64,000 bases of DNA from Datisca glomerata (Eukaryota; Streptophyta; Magnoliopsida; Cucurbitales; Datiscaceae), in NCBI GenBank assembly GCA_003255025.1, contig QANY01009002.1:248001-312000 (forward strand), in the 5' to 3' direction. A program made the position numbers and the translations under genes. Under the pieces are notes generated by a model, which had not been told where the DNA came from, did no database searches, and saw nothing but the letters and a program-made list of their open reading frames with translations. Of the stretch, positions 12,389-23,599 are shown one piece after another. How positions within the stretch are numbered: position 1 is the stretch's first letter; the number at the start of each line of letters is the position of its first letter.

Positions 12389-13312
12389 AGTTTTAAAAAA
12401 ATGGCAGTTAGAAAAACTGGTCATTTTTGTAAATAAATTTTTTTGAGCATTCTCTTTCTTATTTTTAAAAAATAGACTATTTATCTAAATGAGCCATTTT
12501 TTATTAGGAAATAGGGTCATTTTTTATTATTTTAGAAAATGGCTCAAAAGTTTCTTATTTACACAAATGACCGATTTTTCCTTCCTTTTTCTCCTTCGTC
12601 TCTTCATCTTCTCCCTTCATGTCTGGATCTTTCTTTTCTCCCTTCGCCTTCGTCTTTTCTCCCTTCGCCTTCGTCTTTTCCTTTCGTCTTCTTTACTTCT
12701 GTCTTCTCTGCCTCTTTCTTCTTTATTCTTCTCTATTCGTTTTCTCCCTTCGCGATCTGTTTTTTAGTCCCGTGATCTATTTTTTTCTGGTTTAATGTAT
12801 TTTTTATTTTGATTTTCGTGATTTTATGGATTTATCATCAATTTATTGTATAATTTTTTGATTTTGTAGTTTGATTTTTAGATTTGTAAAATTCCAGCGA
12901 GAGAGATGAAAAGAAGAGAAATATGAGACATGTTTGGGTTTGATTTCTGAATTTCTGGGATTATAATAGATGATATATAAAAATATATTATAAATATGCT
13001 ACGATATATTTATGGTATATTAAAATATATTATGCTATTTAAATGTATTATAGTATACCACAAATGGTATATAAAAATACACTACGGTATATTGATAGTA
13101 TATTAAAATATACTATAGAATATAAATATATACTATTATAAATTTTTATGTATCATAGTACACATGTACATAAAATTATTCTAGTTGTTTAAAAAAAATT
13201 GACAGTTAGAAAAAACTGGCAATCCTTGCAAATAGAATTCTTTTTGGACATTTTCTTCTTTATTTTTCAAAAATAAACTATTTTTATAAATGAGTCAATT
13301 TTTATTATCTCT
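12389..13312. repeat. Unclassified unit flanked by about 110-bp direct repeats, with an internal inverted repeat
   Basis: About 12389-12500 and 13185-13310 are similar direct repeats (GGCAGTTAGAAAAACTGG against GACAGTTAGAAAAAACTGG, then matching A/T-rich text). Between them, 12418-12441 (CTGGTCATTTTTGTAAATAA) is inverted at about 12553-12575. A tandem TTCTCCCTTCGCCTTCGTCT pyrimidine run lies at about 12635-12680. Imperfect TATATTA units of about 75 bp fill 12970-13140. No coding domain is seen. The long pyrimidine-rich open frames are low-complexity translations. It could be a non-autonomous DNA transposon or the collapsed end of one. Confidence 0.45.
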
Positions 13313-13829
13313 GATTACACAAGAGTACCAAAGTATTTCACTTACTATTAGAATCGATATTGCATTGTAAATTAAAGATTGTTTTCATTTTCTACTAAAA
13401 TCAATTAATTCAACATAGTATAAATTAAGATAACATGTAAACTGAGATTGCATTCAAATTAAAATTTTATTCTAATTTAAAAATGACTCTAAATAAACGT
13501 GATAATTCTATTATAATAACATTACGATAGAATTATAGGAGATGGTAACGCTTAATGGCCATTGTCTATAAACATTAGGCCCATTTTGATGGACTCAATT
13601 TTGTTGACTGAAGTTGTAAGGTTTAGGGATTTTTAGGTGTATATATATACAATACAATTGGTGCGAAGTAAATTAATGTCAGCAAATACAGAGTATTAGA
13701 AAAATGTCAATTTTTGTTAGAAAACTGTCTACATAATTTTTTTGAATTCTGTAAAAACCCTCAATACAATAATAAAAAATAAATCTGCCGTACGTAGAAA
13801 ACTCCACTACCAAACCCACTTCCCCTCTC

Positions 13830-14040
13830 GCTCTCTAAACAACCCGTACACTACACACTCCCCCNCCCCCCCCCCCCCCCCCCCCCGGCAAAACGTCTAT
13901 CTCTCTAAACACATCCTTATAGGAAACACGCTGCTCCTCTATCTCTCTCTAGAAAAGCCTCTCTCTCTAAACATAACATTGCATCGTCTCTCTCTAAAAA
14001 AACATCTCTCTCTAAATAAAACATTGCATAAAACATAGGA
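13830..14040. repeat. Poly-C run with the single N, and CTCTCTAAA-type repeats
   Basis: A C homopolymer covers 13860-13886 with an N at 13865. This is where base calling failed, so the true length is unknown. It is followed by irregular copies of TCTCTCTAAA with spacers such as CATAACATTGCATCG to about 14030. Translation across it gives only low-complexity peptide, and I see no gene. Confidence 0.85.
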
Positions 14041-16033
14041 TGCAACATTCATAATTAATATACTGCGAATAAAGTACATAATGCAATGGTAAAGATTACA
14101 AAGAAGATTTAAATTCAATGAAAATTTAAATACAACCTTGCAGGAAAATCACAAAACATGGATTTTAAACAATTCTAGAAAACTGGCTATCATAAATAAA
14201 TATTAAAAACACTAAATAATATAATAAAAAGGAAAAGAAAACTAGAAATAACCGAAATAAAAGACAACAAAAGCATATTTTAGTCAGATAAAAAAACAGT
14301 TATAAAAAAGCCAACCAATTGTTAATATTGCAAAAAAAAACAAAGTAATGACATTGATCTAAATAGGTATACAAAACTTACTAAACACTACGATTTTCCT
14401 AAAATTTTAGGAGAATGGCACATCTAGTCCTGTTTTAAGATAGTAAGTTGATATATGGCCTAAAATATTTTATAGAGCAAAAATAGTCCAATTATTAAAG
14501 CAAACTCTACAAAATTTAAAAATTTCCCAAAATGCCCATATGTCGATCACTTGAATTCCCTCACACCCTCAAATCCCTATTTTCACTCCTACAATGACTC
14601 ACAACATTCACCACCGATCAACGTAAAATCTTTTACATAAAATCACTCCAAAACATCTTTCATAACAAAATCATTCAACTACCCACGATTCACAATAAAT
14701 CTTCCTCATTCATCGCCATTCACCACCATTGAAGCAGAGGTCTGAAGATTTTTTTTTTCAAAATCGCTCAATAACTTTTCACCAGTTTCGAAGGTTTTCA
14801 AGGTCTCATTAACTTCTCGCCAAAACACCATTGAAGCAGAAATTTGAAATTATTAGGTATTTCAAAAATGGCAAGGATATAACTTTGTTTTCAGAATCAT
14901 ATGAGTTTTAAAAATGTGGGTTAATGATTTTTGTCGATTTTAAATAACGCTATTACTAATGGAACTTTTCAATTCATGAATTCAATTAAGATCGATTAGT
15001 GTTAATACCTCTAATCAAATCGATCCGTGTTAATCATTCTCTCTAATTTTCAGATTAGTTTTCATGTTTTGATAATACAGTAAAAGAAAAGAATGTTTAT
15101 GTTAGCAAGAGAATGTCTAAATTATATGTTAGTAAATATTGGGTTTTATGTTTTTTTCCAATTGGAATTAAAGTTAAGGTAAAACACGTGTTAATACAAA
15201 ACGTTTTAAGAAATCAAAACATTGGTTTTAATGATAATGTGAGTATGTATGGTTTTATGTTAATAAAATCTTAGGGTTTATGCTTTCTGTTATGTCTTAC
15301 ATATTGTACATTTTGTTAATAACATATAAACATATTCTACATTTATATTTCCATTTTGTAGATAATATATTAACATATTATACATTTATATTTACATTGC
15401 ACAATAATGTTGTTGATCTCCGCTCGTTTGAGATTATCTTTAAAAAATATAAATAAAAGCTATATCCATAGTGAAATTTTTATTTCTTTTGGTCATAGTC
15501 ATAGTGAATTTTGTTTTATATCCCATTTCGAATATAAGTTCAGTAAATTTCTCATTGTACAATATTATAATTAAAAATAAAAAATATCAAGTCAAGATAT
15601 CATTCTTACGACTTATATAGTGGATTAAGCTCTTGTCTTGTTTACATGTTATTGTAGATGATGAAAAAGAGGCATTAAACTTAGGAGAGGATTTGAGAAA
15701 AAATTAAATTAAAACCATAAACAAATCTTCCATTAAAAATCTCTAAAGCTTAGGCGTGTCAACTATTTTCACCCTTTGATTTAAAAAACAATAATAAAAT
15801 CAACTGATAATGGATAAGATAAGTACATTATAAAGACTTTTCAAATCACACCAACAAGAAAATGAGCCATTTATTTACTACTATTTTTTACGGTCAATTT
15901 ATAACTCACTACCATGAAAATGGTCTATATACTAAGATTTCTGTAAAAACATTCTACTTAAACAAGTGAGGTATTTCTTCTACATACGATTTACTTTTTA
16001 AGAAATTGCATTACATAGATAAGTTTTAATACA
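14041..16033. other. AT-rich intergenic sequence, nothing recognised
   Basis: There are no long frames, domain motifs or RNA genes. A phrase near 14400-14530 (GGAGAATGGCACATCTAGTCC and following text about 100 bp long) has the look of a dispersed repeat edge, but no partner copy occurs in the window. Confidence 0.4.
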
Positions 16034-16042
16034 TAGCAGTTT
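16034..16042. repeat. LINE target-site duplication, left copy (TAGCAGTTT)
   Basis: TAGCAGTTT occurs here and again at 25197-25205, flanking the LINE. On the minus strand the left copy follows the A run that ends the LINE, as expected for target-primed reverse transcription. The last bases merge with the A/T homopolymer, so the exact length is 7-9 bp. Confidence 0.8.
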
Positions 16043-16179
16043 TTTTTTGTCAATAAAAAAGGTTATCATTAAAGAGAATATGTAAGAGTACAAATTACAA
16101 TCTCGGGATAGAATCCTCACAGCCACAACTCACTAAGACTACAACAAAAAAACGCAACGATAACGGCCAAAAAATGTTA

Positions 16180-16440
16180 TCGTAGCATTTTTATAGCATT
16201 TTTCTAAATGCTATGTTTGCCAACGTTATTAAAAGTCCGCCGCTATCAAAACACTTTTTATAGCATTTTTTAAACACTATGGTAGACCCATCATAGCATT
16301 TTTTCAATACTGTTAAAGATCTACCGTAGTATTTTTTCAACGCTTGGCAGACCTAACATAGCATTTTCTAGTGCTATGACAAACTTACCATAGCGTTTTT
16401 CAATGTTATGGCAGACAAATGATAACATTTATAAACCAAT
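16180..16440. repeat. Subterminal repeats of the CACTA element
   Basis: Degenerate copies of CATAGCATTTTT, alternating with GGCAGAC and CTACCATAGTATTTTT variants, occur about every 25-40 bp. In En/Spm elements such repeats bind the element-encoded TNPA-like protein; that is family knowledge, not shown here. Confidence 0.7.
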
Positions 16441-17260
16441 AGTAAAAACTTACCATAGGATTTTTTAAATATTGTCAAAGATTTTTTAAATAGCATCATG
16501 CTATTATAAGTTTTTTTATATTACTTATTCTTGCCATTGTACAAACTAAAAATAATAATATTTTAGACAAAATATCAAAAAAATAATAACATCACATAAA
16601 TTTTTATTTTGTTATTCAAAATTGTCACAGACTATTGTCCGCTAAAAATCATAGTTTCAAATGACAAATACGTATTGATTTTTACATAAAACAAGTAAAA
16701 GTAATATCCTAAGAGACGGATTAAAATCTAGTAAGACTTTAAATCTAATTATGAAGCTTTAGAAACTGATGTCAAGGTAACATGTGGCTTGCTTGTTCTA
16801 GTGAATTTGTTTTGAAGTATAATTATAACTACAAATTTTTAAACAATCCAAAAAAATAAGGAATTCGTTTATACAATTGAATCTAGAAAATAATATGAAA
16901 AATGTACTATTCAATATAATATGACTAAAGAGAAATAAATTGAGTAAAATAATTATAAATAATTAATAACACACAAAAATTAATGATTAATAAACCTAAA
17001 TTAGTACTAAAGGGAAAAATAAAAAAGAATAACTACAAAACATCTAAGAAGTACATTCTTTAAGACTGGTTAAAATAGTCAACCTTTGCTACAAAATGCA
17101 CATTGCTTCTCATCCTTGAAACAAATCCCCAAAGACAACAAGCTCAAGAAAGTAAAAAATGTCAGTTCTAATTTCTCATCTATTAGAAATACATATTAAA
17201 GATCCCGATTTCTTACATAACTCGAGGGTTTGCTTTGCCATTTTTTAGATTGTGATTACA

Positions 17261-17602
17261 ATGGCAACAAAAGTAGCTTCGCTTGCTAGAGAACTCAAAT
17301 CGTTGAAATCCAATTTATGTTTTATACAAGAGAGATATGCTCTGCTTGAGGATGAGAACAGAAGGCTTTGTGATGGATTTACTAGAGGAATTAGACCTAA
17401 AGAAGATGATCTAGTGAGGCTTCAATTTGACACATTACTAGTTGGGAAGTCAAGATTAGCAAATGAAAATGCAAACTTGACAGCATAAAATCAATGTCTT
17501 CACCAGCTTATGAAGTATCACAAACTCACCTCCCAAAATCTCTCTGCCTCATATGAACAAGTTATCCAAGGCATGTACTTAGACATACCAACATTTTCAT
17601 AG
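17261..17602 (+). pseudogene. Captured fragment of a plant coiled-coil protein gene
   Basis: The reading frame starts at ATG 17261, just after a TTTTTTAG acceptor-like sequence. It gives MATKVASLARELKSLKS, QERYALLEDENRRL, EEDDLV-like KEDDLVRLQ, SRLANENANLT, then TAA at 17486. Past the stop the same frame continues NQCLHQL, LTSQNLSASYEQVIQGMYLD, ending at TAG 17600-17602. I recognise this as a conserved plant coiled-coil family of unknown function, in which the sequence at the stop normally continues NLTRENQCLHQL. So one premature stop breaks an otherwise well-kept exon. It lies inside the CACTA element, which suggests transduplication of a host gene. The family assignment is from memory. Confidence 0.65.
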
Positions 17603-18359
17603 ATCCGTAGAAGTCATCTAGAGTCTAGCTAGCAAAATATGTATAACCTTATTGCGCTCCCAAAATGATGCTAGATCACCTCGAGTCATATCAACAATTT
17701 TGACCAGGTTTAAGATGTCAGTAGCTATTGTGATACATCACAAAATGAAATAAAACTTCCATTAAACACACTTACGATGCATGAAGAAATAGTGAATGCT
17801 TATAGTAATATACTGAACTGAGGACACATTTCATTGTTCTATATATTGCATTATCCAAACAACAATAAGAAGCAATGTCAGCTCTTTTTTTTTTCAACCG
17901 AGGCATATTCATGGCCTCCATTGGGTCCATCTTTGAGGGTTGTCAAAACAAAACGACTAACATTCATTTATTGAACTAATAGACAAAAAATCAAAAGATA
18001 AGACTCCCTTATCACCATCGAACAATACCTTAGTTTTGTGATCTTCTACCTTATGAGATTTAATTTTTTGTCTCATTGACTGTGAAAAACTTTTTACATT
18101 TTAAGATCCTAAACTTAAAGAGAAATGAGGAAAAAATAAGAGGGCGAGAAAATAGAATGTACTATGGGGTCCAAACATACATCAACAAAAGCTTATTGAT
18201 ATTGAAATCCAAATGCAATTAAATGATAAAACAGTCTCAAAGGAGACTGAGAAGAGAAGACAAAGATTAGGCAAACCAGAAAACTTTCAGATTTCCTGAT
18301 CTGAAATTCGAGTAGAAACGAACGAATTTGGCCCAAAGCTCAAGCTCCAAGCTCTAGCA

Positions 18360-19740
18360 TTAATCATGTGAAGTCAGACCCTAGAGCTTTCCTTGAAAGG
18401 GGGAAAAGAGAATATAAGATATCCAAGAAATTAAAATCATCAATAAGATAAGTAATTATGTTACAAATGATAAGCCCAAGAAGTTGCAAACCTATTTTTA
18501 GCCATTCTACAAAGACTTTGTTGATCATACCAAGACCAACTGTATGCTCTATGATCAAGGAAATTAGAGCAATTTAGAATTATATTACAGAAAATAGTAC
18601 GATAATGAAGTTTAAAGATATTCATCATCTAGATTTCTCGTAAATGAACAATTATTCTGAGAGGGATAACGCCATCTGAAACTTGGACTCCAAACAAAGA
18701 GAGTACTTGAAAGCATATGCTACATAATAAATTCCACATCAGTTGAGGCATTCCCATCTCTGCAACATTAGAGTTTAGATAAGAGATCAAATTTTCATTA
18801 AATTTATCATACCTTGACAACTTGTCGTCTGGTAATGTAGGAAGTTGACTCGAGTGGCTTCGTATTATATTCTACAAAAAACTTAAACTGAAAGGGGGGA
18901 AAGTAAGGGATGACAAAAACAAGACCAAGGGATTAATGAAAAATTAAGATATTACCGAAGAAGAAAGCTTATCAGGACCCAAGACAATGGTTCCACGAGT
19001 AACATAAAAGTGAATAAAGCAAGGTCAACCCAATTTGGTTAAAAGCCAAAACCCATTCTGATATATATGTCCAACAATGTAAGTACAACTGGAAATGTTG
19101 TATAGCATGTGCTCTATACAAATAGCATCACCACTCATTCCATTTACTTCTTCCTTTTTAGGTGTGCACTTCCAGTCATTCATCTCTTTCGCATTTAAGA
19201 TGTGACCATAACACCAATGATGTGTAAAATAACATGACCATATCTCAAGTTCCATTCTTCTACCTCATTTGTGTTCTCTTTATCATTTATGATTGATTAG
19301 TATATTTCACAGAACAACAAAATCATTCAACCTAATAACTGGCTTCTTTGGTCTTTCCAGGGCATCAAGACAACAACCACAAGAATATCTATGTATATCA
19401 AAATCGTCCATTAAGTACTCTCCAGTTTTCTACCCCACAAATTACAAGTTGAGCTACATACATGTGATCTTTTAAAATCCCTAATGCAGGAAAGATTTTA
19501 CCCTCTTTGTTTCTATAATAGTAAACTTAAGAACAAACTTACCTTCTTAAGTCATTTCTGCATCTCGGAAGTCAGGTAGTACAAATCTAGGTAAGCATAT
19601 TTTTCGCCTATCTCAATGTCGATCGAGAGAAATAAATCAGAAAAACACATTATATACAGGGTTAACTTACTCTCTAGCACTAGTGAATCCTGAACAGCTT
19701 ATGGCCTCCATAGCAAGCCTAGCCAACACAAATAAGTTCC
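18360..19740 (-). pseudogene. Possible second captured gene, fragmented, minus strand
   Basis: Several short stretches read like real exons on the minus strand. Near 19714 a frame begins MEAISCSGFTSAR after a leader with a GTAGGT donor-like site near 19850. At 19307-19420 the frame reads KTGEYLMDDFDIHRYSCGCC and then LDALERPKKPVIRLNDFVVL before a stop. At 19025-19255 and 18629-18820 there are further frames of 63-76 codons next to plausible splice sites. I do not recognise the family. The pieces may belong to one captured gene with introns or be chance frames. No intact product is possible as read. Confidence 0.35.
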
Positions 19741-20499
19741 TCCACGTCTCGAAAGCTGAAATCAATGAGGCTCTAACAGAAGTAACACAATCGAAACCCT
19801 TAGCTTAGGTTGACCATCAAGAAATTCAAAATAGAAAACATCAGAGGGTGACCTACCTTGAATCCTTAGCTTTGGTTATAATCAACGTGAAGTCCTAGGT
19901 CCCGAAAAAGGGAAATGAGAAGAAAGGAAAAATTCAAAACCTGAGGTCACAGATTCACCCACCATGAAGAAGGAAATAAAGATAGATAGAGAGAGAGATG
20001 GATTCTTGGGCAGATGGAACAACGCATAGGCAATTTAGGGCTCCTTGGACGAGCTCGTCTACAGCTGATTTATGATTTCAGTTGCTAGTTTCCACCATTT
20101 GGAGAACTCAACCATAGAAAATTTGACTATAATCCAAGATCATGATATGTAGGGGGTGACCTCTCGTGCTCGGGTTTAGGGAATGAAAGAAAACAATTTC
20201 ATTAATTTGTTTCTTAAAGAAGTTAGAGAGATGAATGGAGTGCTCGCGGGGAACCCTTCACGACCATAAGAGGCTTGAGAGAGGAGGTGAGGGAACGCGA
20301 GGAAGTAGCAAACCACTGGTTTTGGGTGTTTCATCTTTAATTTTGGGTTTTCAGAGAGAGGAAGGGACGATGGGAGTTTTTATTTCCCCGCGTTCTGTAC
20401 AAAGCTTTTATAACACTTTATAACAAAACGCCATGCTTCAACGTAGTTCGAGCTTTATATTGTTGTAGTGTAAACTATAAGCAAGAGAATTAAAATCTC

Positions 20500-21480
20500 T
20501 AGAAATATACTTAAATAAAAGCGAGAAAAACTCCTTCAGATGTAAAATATCAACTACAACAGAATCATTTCCCAAATTTTTGTTGTTGTTGCCTGAAAGA
20601 AATTGCACCACTTCTAAGGCATCTGAATAAATCTCTATATCGTTTCCTTCCTGGAAACCTCCATTTCTGAAACCCCAAAGAATAGCATTAGCCTATGCCA
20701 AAAAGACATCTCTGTAAAAATTAAAAATTGAATACCCTATTCATCAGATTAATCCAGAAGAATCCACTGAGACAAAGCCCAAACCTCCAGGACCACCTAT
20801 CCACGCTACATCAATCCATAGAGTATATTTACTCTTTATCTTCTCCTTCCTCCCATTAGAAATCACGCCCAAATGGGTTTCATCCTCCACATTTAAATTC
20901 TTCGCAGAGTCCGTAGCACTAGCGATTAAAATCACAGTTCCCGAAGCCAAAGAAGACCCTTCACCTCCTATAGCAATATGAAAACCTTGGATTTGACTGT
21001 TTGTGAGTTGAACTGCCTCCACGGGTGTTACAGAAATCCCTTTGAGGGTCTGAAGCCAAGCTTGGCATTTAAAAAATTTTTGTTCCTGAAATATTTTGCT
21101 TTAAGAAATCTTGCAAGTAGTGAATCAATATCCTGTAAAATTCTCCATCCTTGTTTCGCAAGCATGACTAAATTGAGACATTGTAGATCTTTGAAAGCCT
21201 GTACGCCTTTATCTTTGCTAACCGTAAGCTTACTACAACTTGCCCATGAAATCCTTGATTTATCAATGGACGCATCCACCAATACTTACCAAGCCTAACA
21301 CAAAGATCATCAATAAGTGTAAGCCTAGTTTATAGCATGTCATTGCATAAATCAAAATCGCTTGGGCAATATATCTGCTCATTATTTATCAACCTACTGC
21401 AAAGAGCAACCTCTCAGCCCATCTGTTAATTATGTTCATAACTTTATCCTTAACATTATTGAACGATTCCAACTGGGGCT
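20500..21480 (-). pseudogene. LINE ORF2 C-terminal part (end of RT and RNase H-like domain)
   Basis: On the minus strand 21480-21290 reads NNVKDKVMNIINRWAERLLF and then YIAQAILIYAMTC. 21282-21028 continues with SKDKGVQAFKDLQCLN, LVMLAKQGWRILQ and SLLARFLKAKYF, the classic plant L1 order after the RT core. 21022-20744 has WIDVAWIGGPGGLGFVSVD, an RNase H-like start. Stops and frameshifts separate the pieces. The upstream RT core with its catalytic aspartates is missing, being replaced by the 21480-22200 segment. Confidence 0.8.
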
Positions 21481-22200
21481 GATGAAATTTCCTCCTCGTT
21501 GTCCAAAGATGACTTGGGCAGGATTAGAAGTCTATGCCCCCGGTCCCTCAGGTCGATCTCCCTGTTGACGCTAGCATTTACAACCCCCTTCAAGTATGAT
21601 CGTCAGCCATTTTCCTACTTTTGTTATGACTATTATTACCTTACCCCTTATAATTGTGGCTCCCCCTTGTAGCAATAGCTGGGGATGATCCTTCTTCCAA
21701 GAAACCGAGGAAGGAACTTGACGCCTCCAAAATTCAAAAAATGGAGGAGCTTTGAGCTAAGAAGTTGGAGCGGTCGAAAGGGAAAATGGCTCCCCATGTA
21801 ACTTTCCCTTCTGTTTCTCAGCCCCAGGCCTCGGGGGCACTGCCACCAGTTCTACCTATCTTTCCTCATTCTGGGCAAGTTCCGTTGTAACCTGGTGGCA
21901 TTGAGGGGATTCCCCAAAGCTCCTCATGGTCTTCTCGACCTTTTGCTCCACCTCGGGCGGTGATCATTTGGGACACCAAGATGCATTCCCCTTAGGTTCT
22001 AGAGGAGTCTCATGTTGGTCAAAAGCATAAAGGTCCAATGTTTATAGAGGGGGCCGACCAGCCTGAGGCCTAGGCTCGACCTCGAAGAGAAGTGGTCAGG
22101 GTGTTGGATTGGGTGTCCAAGCACGTCGATATCGAGAGAGGAATTGGCCTTCTTGAGGGGCTTGGGGCAGGGTTCTCTGATGGTTTCATGGAGCACACCT
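21480..22200 (+). mobile_element. Foreign + strand fragment inside the LINE, retrotransposon gag-like
   Basis: LINE homology stops near 21480 and resumes near 22200. The segment between is less AT-rich and reads best on +. It includes GDDPSSKKPRKELDASKIQ, then proline/serine-rich text, and near 22090 REEVVRVLDWVSKHVDIERG. Stops break the frame. The style resembles the variable N-terminal region of plant proteins annotated as putative gypsy-type transposon or transposase-associated, but I cannot assign a family. No terminal repeats or TSD were identified, so it may be a filler picked up during repair. Confidence 0.4.
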
Positions 22201-23409
22201 GTTGTAGCTTTTTATCTACAAACTCAAAAGCAACATGAAAACCCTTCGGCTTAATGGACTTGAACAACAACTTAAAATAATTTTTGGCTTCATTCTTTAT
22301 GCCTTCATGAGAAGAAATCCAATTCCCTAGATTATCCATCAGCCCATAAATCTTGTTCTGCCTCCTTCAACCCTTAACCTTCTCATGAAAGAATTTTGTA
22401 TGTTTATCCCCTTCCACAACCTTCTCATGGAAGAATTTTGTATGTTTATACCCTTCCACAAGCCACTCAATTTTAGCTCTGTCTCTCCAGTACTTTTCTT
22501 CTTGTAATAAAACTTTCCCAAGCTTAAATTCATGCTCCTTGATAGTCTCCATGCTTCTGTTATCAGCCGAACGTGAGTATAAAGAACGTATTTTAGAATC
22601 TAAATCACATGCTAATTTTTTTTGAATTAGCAAATATGTCCTTCTCCATTACAAGAGCCCCTTTTTGACTTGATTAAGCTTGCTAGAAATTAACACGACC
22701 CATGCGTGTTCCTCATCCCAATTCCCACCGTTATTTTACATTCTCCAAATTCCGCACCATGCTTATCGTATCGGAAAATACACTCCCATTTGTTGAATAT
22801 TTTGTCCGTGTCCATCAATAAAATGACATGATCAGAGCCAATACATAGAATATGTTCCGGTTTACAATCGAAAAATATATCTAACCACACTTCATTACAC
22901 AAACATCTATTCAATCGCTCTTGAATGAAATCCCCATCAAGTCTCTTATTAGTCCAAATGAAAGGTACTCCCGAGAAACCCAAATCAATCAGCACATTAT
23001 CTGAATAATCTGGAGAAAATCATTCGTACAGGACCATACATTTTATTACCCCCTGAATTCTTGGATGGAGAAGTAATGGCATTAAAATATTCACATAAAA
23101 ATAAAGGTTCATAAAGTCTAGATAATTTCCCTTTAAAAAGATTATGTTGTTCCCGACGAGTAATATCATTTGGACTAGCATAAGCACCAAGAGGTGGCAC
23201 TGTTTATTCAAAGCAGAATCCTTTGCCACAACTTCAATAAAAAAATCTGAATATTTACTGATCAGAACACAATCATCATCATTCCAAATTAGAGCCAATC
23301 CACCACTACGACTGTTTAGGTTAACCGCTAAGTAGAATTTCACACCTACTGTGACCCTTATCCTATCTAACCGATTAGCTCCATTTTTAGTCTCACTCAG
23401 AATGACCAT
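22200..23409 (-). pseudogene. LINE ORF2 N-terminal part (endonuclease and linker)
   Basis: The minus strand from 23409 reads LSETKNGANRLDRIRVTVG, FYLAVNLNSRSGGLALIWND, then 22995-22690 DLGFSGVPFIWTNKRLDG, FIQERLNRCLCNEVWLD and ILCIGSDHVILL. These are the usual motifs of apurinic-type L1 endonuclease, including the final SDH. 22633-22070 then gives GNWISSHEGIKNEAKNYF and LFKSIKPKGF, the linker before RT. A duplicated peptide GINIQNSSMRRL / KHTKFFHEKV (two copies about 45 bp apart at 22380-22480) shows a local tandem duplication. The reading frame is interrupted by stops and shifts. Confidence 0.8.
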
Positions 23410-23599
23410 ATCTGGGGAGTGAAGCTAACACTGCTTCTTAAGTATATGGATTGTCTGGTGGTTCCTCACACCCTGACAATTCTAATACAAAATCTTCATT
23501 GATCAACCTGGAGTCATTTCAGGCTGGCTTCCTCCACCCTAACATTAAACAAAATTTCCATTCATTTTTTATCTTCATAATTAACTGAAAAATCATCCT

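Larger units (their letters stand above)
16137..20470. mobile_element. CACTA-like (En/Spm) DNA transposon, non-autonomous, inserted in the LINE
   Basis: The ends read GACTACAACAA on the left (first base differs from CACTA) and, inverted, CACTACAACAA on the right, so ten bases ACTACAACAA match. The 3-bp duplication TAA is at 16134-16136 and 20471-20473. That size is typical of the family. The left 300 bp contains many copies of CATAGCATTTTT-like units (16180-16440), the subterminal repeats expected of CACTA elements. The right end has related TTATAACACTTTATAAC text. The LINE 3' tail reads on across the insertion site. No TNP-type transposase was recognised. The interior carries host-gene-like fragments instead. 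It is probably mobilised in trans, if at all. Confidence 0.75.

Noticed and set aside
12489..12775. Two overlapping + strand frames rich in Phe, Leu and Ser
   Set aside because: They come from a pyrimidine-rich tandem run, with no domain and no splice context.
13742..14038. 98-codon frame through the poly-C and CTCTCTAAA region
   Set aside because: Low-complexity peptide crossing an ambiguous base; no motif.
16137..16147. Treating the left CACTA end as beginning with a CACTA pentamer
   Set aside because: The base before ACTACAACAA is G, not C; only the right end has the exact CACTA. The TAA duplication and subterminal repeats still support the boundary.
20235..20423. 62-codon + strand frame beginning MECSRGTLHDHKRLERGGEG
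   Set aside because: It lies at the right end of the CACTA element and shows no homology that I recognise.
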